Virus record (IMG/VR): IMGVR_UViG_3300046520_000099
Coordinates: 1 to 41,764 of that record
Reading direction: 5' to 3' (one strand)
Length of the DNA stretch: 41,764 nucleotides
From: a virus
Under the pieces are notes generated by a model. That model made no database searches, had not been told where the DNA came from, and saw nothing but the letters and a program-made list of their open reading frames with translations. Every line of letters starts with the position of its first letter. Position 1 is the first letter of the stretch. Below, one piece after another: positions 35,653-41,764 of the stretch. Both the position numbers and the translations under genes were made by a program.

Positions 35653-37839
35653 TCAAAGCCCTGCCGCATTGAGGAACGCATACAGATCGGCCGCAAAAGC
35701 ATTCGCTCCAGCTGCGTTCGGGTGATAGGCGTCGTAGGTGTACGCCTTCGCTGTGGCTTTCACATATGATCGACCATATACCCTGCGCCCATCGAAATAA
35801 GACCACCCGTAATCAGCGGCCATATTCTTCAATAGCTGGGCGAACTTGTCATAGGTGCCGTCAGTTGCGCCAACCGCGTTGTACGGGTAGCCAACGCACA
35901 GGCATCCGTCAACCGTCGGTGCCAGGGCGGCTACCAGATCTTCCATGGAGGCATAATAGGAGCTAGCCCCCGTCAGTCGAGCGTCATTGATCGTGCAGTA
36001 GATAGCCGCGTAATCTGGCGCGATTGCCAGCGTTCCAGGCTTGCCGTTCCACGGATTACCTGTCGCATCGAGGTCAGCGGCGACCGCGGCGCAATAGCCT
36101 CCCTGCAGGAACACGGGCGTTGATGCGCCGCTAAACGTTTCGATACCAGCGACGTAGCCGGAGCCTGTCGCTCCGACACCGATGCTGATGGTATGAACAC
36201 CCGACGTAACGCTGTACTCGGCGAACGTGAACCCGGCCGCCCCGTTCTGGTTGAGCGTTCCAACAAGAACGTTGTCTACATAGACGCCAACCGAAGAATT
36301 TAGGCCAGACAGGGTCGGGTACCAGACGCGGAATCGATTAAATGCCCCAGTAGGTGCGAACGAAAGCCGCCCCGAAGATCCGCCGCTGGCAAGAAGGAAA
36401 CGCCCGCCGAAGATTCCAGAGACGCTAGAGTCGGGAGCCCATCCGCTGCCGAGAGTTATACGGTCGTCGTAGGCCCCCAGCGCAACCGATGGCGCGAACG
36501 TAACGTTTTGCTCGCCAAAAAAGGAGTCCGTCTGGTAGCCGCCGAGGACGGCGAATTTTCTTGCGAGCGATGTTTTTACTGCACCTGTCAGTCCCCGTGT
36601 ACTAGTCCCGGAACCTTCACCTGCAACGTTGCTGTCACCGATGAATGCAAAGCGCGCCGGGTTCGCACTGCCCCGCGCCTTGGCGGCCTGCCATTTTGCG
36701 AAACCACCGGTAAATGCAGTGATGTCGGATGAAGATGCCGTTGAGCTTGATGCTGGCGTCGACCAACTTCCATCTTCCCGCAGGAACCTGGTGGCGCCTG
36801 CCGTGGAGCCGGGATCTGGCACCGCGCCGCCGGCGTGACCAGTTCCCGATGCGCCCATTACAGGCAGATCAGCGGCGACAATCGCGCGCATGGTCGGCGT
36901 AGCGGCTGCGCCCGATACCGGTCCGGCGAGGAACGTGTTGGCCGTCTGCGTCTTGAGAGTGAACGTCAGGGTACCACTGCCCGTCACCGGATTGCCTGAT
37001 ACGGTATAGAGCACTCCGGGCACTGAGAGATCGACGCTGGTTACGGTGCCGCCGGTTCCGGTCGGATAACTAAGCGCAGTCCACGAGCCAATCGAGGTCG
37101 GGTCCGACCCGGTAATGACGTAGACCTTGCTGTTATCCGACCGTGCGCACCAGTCGCCCTTTTCGCCGGTCAGGGCAAGCATGGCGGTCTGGTTCGCCAC
37201 CGTGCCGAGGAAGTCGATGATTGCGAGGTTCGGCAACTGAGACGTTGGCAGCTTGCCTCCGCTATCCAGGCTTGCGTAACCGTTTGCGGCGCCCTTCTCC
37301 GCCTCCTTCTGGTATTGCGAGTGCGGGTCCGAAGCTGCCTCGTGCGCTGTAATCGCAGCCGATGCCGCGCCGGAAGTTTCGGCCCCGACGTCCGACGCGG
37401 TAAGCGTGACAGCGCCCGATCCATCTGGCGTCTTGGTATTGACGCTTTTTACCGTGCCTGAGCCGCCACTACCGCCACCAAGTACGCGCAGGTCGGCGTG
37501 ACTGCTGACCGTCGACCCGACGGTAACGATCTGGTGCAGCGCCGTTCGGCCCGCCGTGAAGCCCGTTTGGTTGACAGACACGGCGCCAGTCGCCGGGTCG
37601 GCCTCGACGTAGTTGGTAGCCGATGCCGCCAGTGTCACTTCGCCGTTGGCGATCTGCGTCGGCGTGCCGGAGATCGACACGGTGCCGCCGTAGTAGCCAA
37701 ACGTCACGCCTGCGGAAGTTACGGCGCGCCGGCCGTACAGCGCAGCCGGCGACAATGCGTCTGCCAGGGCGTTGACCGTTACCTCTTTGTTGGCCTGTGA
37801 AGGGCTGACCAAGTCCAAGTGGGTAGTGCTATTTGCCAT
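35653..37839 (-). CDS. Tail fibre with C-terminal SGNH esterase
   Basis: 728 residues. An N-terminal attachment part (HLDLVSPSQANKEVTVNALA, DALSPAALYGRRAV) like phage tail-fibre heads; a Gly/Ser/Thr-rich middle with trimer-fibre character (100-380, SDPHSQYQKEAEKG-type repeat, LPVMGASGTGHAGGAVPDPG). The C-terminal SGNH hydrolase has GDSN (401-404, nucleophile Ser403), IND (617-619) and DAYHPN (703-708) with the catalytic Asp703/His706. A beta insert lies between. SGNH tail domains deacetylate surface glycans. Preceded by a terminator. Confidence 0.85.
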   Translation of the reverse strand: MANSTTHLDLVSPSQANKEVTVNALADALSPAALYGRRAVTSAGVTFGYYGGTVSISGTPTQIANGEVTLAASATNYVEADPATGAVSVNQTGFTAGRTALHQIVTVGSTVSSHADLRVLGGGSGGSGTVKSVNTKTPDGSGAVTLTASDVGAETSGAASAAITAHEAASDPHSQYQKEAEKGAANGYASLDSGGKLPTSQLPNLAIIDFLGTVANQTAMLALTGEKGDWCARSDNSKVYVITGSDPTSIGSWTALSYPTGTGGTVTSVDLSVPGVLYTVSGNPVTGSGTLTFTLKTQTANTFLAGPVSGAAATPTMRAIVAADLPVMGASGTGHAGGAVPDPGSTAGATRFLREDGSWSTPASSSTASSSDITAFTGGFAKWQAAKARGSANPARFAFIGDSNVAGEGSGTSTRGLTGAVKTSLARKFAVLGGYQTDSFFGEQNVTFAPSVALGAYDDRITLGSGWAPDSSVSGIFGGRFLLASGGSSGRLSFAPTGAFNRFRVWYPTLSGLNSSVGVYVDNVLVGTLNQNGAAGFTFAEYSVTSGVHTISIGVGATGSGYVAGIETFSGASTPVFLQGGYCAAVAADLDATGNPWNGKPGTLAIAPDYAAIYCTINDARLTGASSYYASMEDLVAALAPTVDGCLCVGYPYNAVGATDGTYDKFAQLLKNMAADYGWSYFDGRRVYGRSYVKATAKAYTYDAYHPNAAGANAFAADLYAFLNAAGL

Positions 37840-37848
37840 GGAATTCCC

Positions 37849-37874
37849 ATAAAAAAAGCCACACGAAGGTGGCT
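37849..37874 (-). terminator. Terminator between the hub-type gene and the fibre gene
   Basis: AGCCAC/GTGGCT (6 bp, 6-base loop) followed by TTTTTTT on the minus strand. The fibre gene start lies 10 bp after, so it needs read-through or its own promoter. Confidence 0.8.
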
Positions 37875-37896
37875 TGTGTGGCTGTCAGTCGTTCGT

Positions 37897-40785
37897 CTAC
37901 GAGATCGTGATCGTGTGGCCGAGATCGTTGTAGCCGGTGGCGGTTTCCCAGGTGCCGGTATTCAGCAGTTGGATCGCATATTCCGGGCGCGAAGCCAGAC
38001 CCGACGCCGGGTCAGGCAGCCAGAGCAGAAGCCGATACGTTCCCGAAGCGATACTTGCCGGGATCGTCACGGCTTCGTTGACCGTGGCGGTCGTACCCGG
38101 CAGCCAGTTCCGCAGATCCGCGGCCAGAGAAACGACCGTCACCGCGTTCGTGCTCGTATTGCGCAGTACCAGTTTCACGGTGCGTTGCGAGGTCGGAGCC
38201 GCGAAGCCGTCGTTCGTGATCTTGAAGTTGACGGTGATCGCGCTGCCCTTCGTGCCGGTCGTCGGGTAAGTACCCGTGGTCAGGCTCAAGCGGTAGCCGA
38301 GGCGCTTGTTGAAGATCGCGTAGTGGCCGCTGTTCTTCCATGACAGGATGACGGACTCGTTATAGCCAGCGTTGCAGAACGTCCAGTGGAACCGGGCCAT
38401 TTCGCTGAGCGCCGTTGCACCCGAGGAGCGCGGCTCGTTGTAGGTACAGGTCTCGCCGCCCATCGGCACATACTTCGTGTCGGCGGACAGGAAGGCTTCC
38501 TCGCTTGTCTGCTGCCAGTACGTGCCCGCGTCGGTCGAGCCCGACAGGAAGCAGTCGTTGAAGTGACCGACCCTGCCCACGGCATTGGCGCTATCGCGGT
38601 CAGAAGCGGTCGCCGGGGTGTTGCCGGTGTTGTACATCTTGATCCACGGCTGACGCACCTGAACCCAGCGATCGGACGGCATGACGGCCAGCGCCTTGTC
38701 GACCACTGCCTTGCGGAGATTCCTGTTGGCGGTCGACAGGTTCGGCGGCCACGAGTCCGAGCCGAAGTTCGTCGAGCCTTGGAACTCGCCCCACTGGCCC
38801 ACCCAGCCGCACTGCATTCCCATGATGACGTCCTTGTTCGCGGCGAGGTACGGGGCGAGCTGGTCCATGTGGGACTGGATTTGGGTCAGCGAAGCGTCGA
38901 CCGTATCCGTCTTGGTGTAGGCGAAGCGCAGGACGGTCTTCATCCCGTTGGAGCGGATCGAGTTCAGGTTCGCCTGGAACGCATTCAGGAACGTCGAATC
39001 CAGCGCCGCATTTTTGTATGCAGTCAGGTAGGCCTGATACAGCACGATGCTCATGTTCTGAGCTTTGTACGGATTCAGGTTGCCACTCGAGAAATCGCCG
39101 CCATGCAGAACGTGAACGTAGAAGCCCCGCTCCGGATTCGTGACCGCTGCGGTGTTCGTCGTGTAGTTCACGGTCGCGGTAGATCCGCCGCCGCCCGACG
39201 ATGTGGCATCTGTCCGGAAGCTGGGCCCCGTGACTACAGCCGAATCAAGGCCCACCGCGCTGCGGTGCAGGTAACTCGGGTAGTAGACGGTGTCAGGGGT
39301 AAGGCCAGTTATGCTGACGTTCTGGACACCGGTCGCACTTACCGCTTGGGTCTTGCCTGCCTTGACGGCAGTATCGGCTGGGTTCGCATTCGTCGAGAAC
39401 AGGGCGTACAGGGTTCCGGTTGCGGTATCGGTGGATACCGTGCCGGTGGCAGTGCTGGGGCCGGTCTTAGTGCTGGTCGGTGTGGTCAAGATCGGAGCAG
39501 CCGGGGTTCCGCCGCCAGCAAGCGCGTCCGTCCGGAAGCTCGCGCTGGTCACAACCATGGATTCCAGTCCGGAGCTATTGCGGTGCAGGAAGTGTAGATA
39601 GTACGTTGTGTCCGGAGTGAGGCCGGTAACGTTTACGTATTGCGGACCAGTAGCCGTGACGCCTTGTGACAGACCGGCTTTGACTTGGTCTTTAGTTGCG
39701 GTCGAACTAGTAGATGGCAGAGCGAACAGAGTGCCGCCAATTTGGTTCGTCGAGACGCTGCCCGAAGCCGAGGTGGAGCCGGTTTGCGAGCCAGCTGGGC
39801 TGGTCAGCACCGGAGCGACCGGACCGCTGCTAGAGCCTCCGCCAGAGCCGCCGCCACTTGCGATCCTGCCGGTGTGTCGGAGCGCGCCCCTGCCGGGGTA
39901 TCCACGTCCTACCGTCGACGACAGCTGGTAGACCTGGATATAGACTGGATCACCCGAAGCGATGCCGTCTGCAGCCAGATCCGCGGCACTGTAGATGGCC
40001 GTCGGCGACGTCAAGCCGCTGATCGTGCGCTTGACCGTCGAGAATGTGGCATCCATGATCTCCACCTCGTATGCCTCACTTGCCTCGCCGAGCGGTACTT
40101 CCAGACCGTCCTTCCATTCGCCGGAAATCCGGGTGCGGCGAGTCCAGTTGATCGTCAGGTTCCCGTCCGCATCGCTACCGCCGCCGATCAGGACCGGGGC
40201 ATAGGGCTTGAGTCGTGCGCCAAGGTTCGTGAACGACTGAGGAGTAGCGCTAGACAGAAATGCGCCCGAGGTCACCATCTTGTACAGGCGCGTCTTGCCG
40301 ATGTCCGATGTCACCTGCGGGATGGGCTTCACGGTCGCCGGAGTAAGCAGCACGAAGCGGTCGCCGGTGGCGTGAGTGTTCATGGCCCACTCGGTGCCGC
40401 GCCTGCCACGCAGCAGACCGCGCAGCGTGTACAGGCCAGCCCCGTTCAGGACCGCGTCACGGAAATAGACGACCTCGTCGCCGATCAAGGCCGCCTGCGC
40501 CCCTTCCAGCAGGCCCTCATACGGCACCGATGCCAGCGTGCCGTACGTGAGCTTGACGACCACCGAGTTGATCTCGTCGACCGTGTTGCCGCCTTCGTAG
40601 TCGCCCAGCGCACCAAGCGTGCGCCCCATCGTCGCGCGATTGGTGAAAGTGGTCACGACCTGATACGACGACCCACTATCGCTTGACTGGTACATCGTCG
40701 CGCCAGGCCAGGACTTCGCCGCGCTCGTTGCCACAGCATAGAAGCCCGGGTCATTGTCGTCGTCCCTGAGTGCGTTGATGTTCAT
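37897..40785 (-). CDS. Tail-tip/hub C-terminal part fused to FN3-like repeats and DUF4874-DUF4832 domain
   Basis: 962 residues. 1-305: continuation of a GTA-type baseplate-hub protein (INALRDDDNDPGFYAVATSA, GLYTLRGLLRGRRGTEWAMN). 306-325: Gly/Ser linker. 326-420 and 428-527: two similar FN3-like repeats (each ending VTGLTPDTTYYLHFLHR or ITGLTPDTVYYPSYLHR). 535-715: NPERGFYVHVLHGGDFSSGN and a TIM-barrel-like sequence, DUF4874. 735-960: HFNDCFLSGSTDAGTYWQ, GGETCTYNEPRSSG, HWTFCNAGYN and a beta domain, DUF4832. These paired DUFs are predicted glycosidases, so the tail tip probably carries a depolymerase. Confidence 0.8.
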   Translation of the reverse strand: MNINALRDDDNDPGFYAVATSAAKSWPGATMYQSSDSGSSYQVVTTFTNRATMGRTLGALGDYEGGNTVDEINSVVVKLTYGTLASVPYEGLLEGAQAALIGDEVVYFRDAVLNGAGLYTLRGLLRGRRGTEWAMNTHATGDRFVLLTPATVKPIPQVTSDIGKTRLYKMVTSGAFLSSATPQSFTNLGARLKPYAPVLIGGGSDADGNLTINWTRRTRISGEWKDGLEVPLGEASEAYEVEIMDATFSTVKRTISGLTSPTAIYSAADLAADGIASGDPVYIQVYQLSSTVGRGYPGRGALRHTGRIASGGGSGGGSSSGPVAPVLTSPAGSQTGSTSASGSVSTNQIGGTLFALPSTSSTATKDQVKAGLSQGVTATGPQYVNVTGLTPDTTYYLHFLHRNSSGLESMVVTSASFRTDALAGGGTPAAPILTTPTSTKTGPSTATGTVSTDTATGTLYALFSTNANPADTAVKAGKTQAVSATGVQNVSITGLTPDTVYYPSYLHRSAVGLDSAVVTGPSFRTDATSSGGGGSTATVNYTTNTAAVTNPERGFYVHVLHGGDFSSGNLNPYKAQNMSIVLYQAYLTAYKNAALDSTFLNAFQANLNSIRSNGMKTVLRFAYTKTDTVDASLTQIQSHMDQLAPYLAANKDVIMGMQCGWVGQWGEFQGSTNFGSDSWPPNLSTANRNLRKAVVDKALAVMPSDRWVQVRQPWIKMYNTGNTPATASDRDSANAVGRVGHFNDCFLSGSTDAGTYWQQTSEEAFLSADTKYVPMGGETCTYNEPRSSGATALSEMARFHWTFCNAGYNESVILSWKNSGHYAIFNKRLGYRLSLTTGTYPTTGTKGSAITVNFKITNDGFAAPTSQRTVKLVLRNTSTNAVTVVSLAADLRNWLPGTTATVNEAVTIPASIASGTYRLLLWLPDPASGLASRPEYAIQLLNTGTWETATGYNDLGHTITIS

Positions 40786-41764
40786 CAGAATAGTTCCATC
40801 AGGGTTGCGCTTGGCTGCGATACGGTGCCGTCGTTCGGCGGGGTTTCGGTGACCACCACGTGCGGGACGTACATGGACTCATCGGCTAACGCTTCGCACT
40901 CGATCACGCCGCGGGGCGTTGTGGTGGCGCTCGTGATGCGCATGACGTGCCCTTTGACCTGAGTGCGGTCGGTCGGCTCTAGCTTTGAGTGTTTTCTCGA
41001 TACCGAAAATTTGTACGAGATCCTCTCGGCCCACTCGGTATGAAGGTTGTACTCGGCAACTTCCTTGGCCTTCGCATCGGTTAGGACCAATGGCGCCTCG
41101 ATGGTCCTTTCGTCACCACTCGAACCAATTAGCCTTTTTGCCTGCTTCGTCGCTGTGTTGTAGTCGTCGGCGGCGAGCAGGTATTTCACTGTTACAGCCC
41201 GCGACAACTCGTGCTCCATCCGACGCACGCTTTGCAACGGGTCCGGCGACTCACTTCCAAAGTCGTGCGCCGCTAGATCCTCGTCGTCGATCACGGTAAT
41301 CGGACCGGTGCCGCGCTTGACGTACTTGACCACCCCTTGCGACTCGACACCGTCAAAGCCGTAGATCGGCCTCAACGTGTCGATTGCCGCGCGTGCCGTC
41401 GTTTGGCGGGCGATGCAATAACCGTCAACGATATCCGACGAAAGCTGAGAGACATCGCATCTAGGCTCGCCTGCACGCGCGTGCAGGTCGGCGACGACAT
41501 CGGCAAGGGACACTCCATTCGGGCTCGTCCTGCCTGCACCGCCAACGAAGATCTTCATGATGTCGCCGCTGCCAGTGAGGACACCCAGCCAGTCCGGCTC
41601 GTTCGGCAGCAGGAACACGCGCATGTTGGCACCGTCGCGAATCGGCTCTTCGTTCTCGTACGCTTGCAGCACACCGCCATTGAACAGGATGCAGGGCTCA
41701 GGCTGCCAGCCATCCGGGCTGAGCTTTTCCGGGTCGTACGCGCGGATATTCAGGCCATCGACCA
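40785..41764 (-). CDS. Tail hub protein (GTA TIM-barrel/Phage-tail-3 type), partial
   Basis: At least 326 residues; the frame runs off the right edge, and NIRAYDPEKLSPDGWQPEPC precedes the GTG at 41672 without a stop. IKIFVGGAGRTSPNGVSLAD, SSDIVDGYCIARQTTARAAI, DAKAKEVAEYNLHTEWAERI and MRITSATTTPRGVIECEALA are typical of the baseplate-hub protein of GTA/siphophages. It ends MELF and the next gene begins at the overlapping ATG (TGATG). In most relatives both parts form one polypeptide, so this gene looks split. Confidence 0.8.
   Translation of the reverse strand, partial: VDGLNIRAYDPEKLSPDGWQPEPCILFNGGVLQAYENEEPIRDGANMRVFLLPNEPDWLGVLTGSGDIMKIFVGGAGRTSPNGVSLADVVADLHARAGEPRCDVSQLSSDIVDGYCIARQTTARAAIDTLRPIYGFDGVESQGVVKYVKRGTGPITVIDDEDLAAHDFGSESPDPLQSVRRMEHELSRAVTVKYLLAADDYNTATKQAKRLIGSSGDERTIEAPLVLTDAKAKEVAEYNLHTEWAERISYKFSVSRKHSKLEPTDRTQVKGHVMRITSATTTPRGVIECEALADESMYVPHVVVTETPPNDGTVSQPSATLMELF

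Overview
The window is most of a temperate, tailed (siphovirus-type, lambda-like plan) bacteriophage of a high-GC beta-proteobacterium, probably Burkholderiales/Oxalobacteraceae. The host call is an inference from base composition, from the style of many small phage proteins and from an ImuA homologue. Recognisable modules are immunity, recombination, replication, excision/integration, lysis and tail. No terminase, portal, capsid or tail-tube gene lies in the window.

Layout. 63-3422 (minus): late-entry genes, including an HNH endonuclease of the kind found next to terminase genes, several unknown small genes, a tRNA-Trp and its terminator. 3586-16152 (minus): a long, tightly overlapping early operon with a candidate Q-like antiterminator, NinX, RusA, several HNH proteins, winged-helix proteins, a DNA methyltransferase, a Toprim primase-like protein, an SF2 helicase, a GIY-YIG protein, a Ref-like nuclease and a YdaT-like regulator. 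16351-18178: the switch, with a Cro/YdaS-like gene (minus), a short CI-like repressor (plus) without a peptidase domain, an Arc-like repressor, a LexA box, a short terminated transcription unit and a rightward promoter with direct repeats. 18178-28676 (plus): small early genes, a 600-bp highly structured gene-free stretch, a paired annealing protein/exonuclease, NinB, a 744-residue mosaic protein, accessory genes, excisionase and integrase. 28705-30010: terminator, attP (3' end of a tRNA-Ser), an amber-interrupted ORF and an orphan imuA under a LexA box. 30067-34414: one plus gene, then a minus cluster with a nucleotide-metabolism protein, a metallophosphoesterase, Rz1/Rz, a GH19 endolysin and holin candidates. 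34538-41764: an O-acyltransferase (plus) and tail fibre/tail-hub genes (minus).

Late genes read leftward on both sides of attP-int, and the left edge looks like the approach to the terminase. The simplest reading is therefore a circular or circularly permuted phage genome opened in its late region, not a linear prophage bounded by att sites.

How it may work together. The repressor has no self-cleavage domain, so SOS induction probably runs through the LexA-controlled short unit at 17778-18048. The leftward operon would then make replication and Q-like functions, and the rightward operon recombination and Xis/Int. Three surface-polysaccharide activities (a DUF4874/DUF4832 glycosidase-like tail domain, an SGNH esterase tail fibre and an acyltransferase) suggest recognition and modification of an acylated surface glycan.

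The most unusual features are the structured region at 19007-19600, a rusA gene whose 3' end is duplicated around an HNH cassette, the repeat-linked mosaic gene, and the SOS-controlled short unit.
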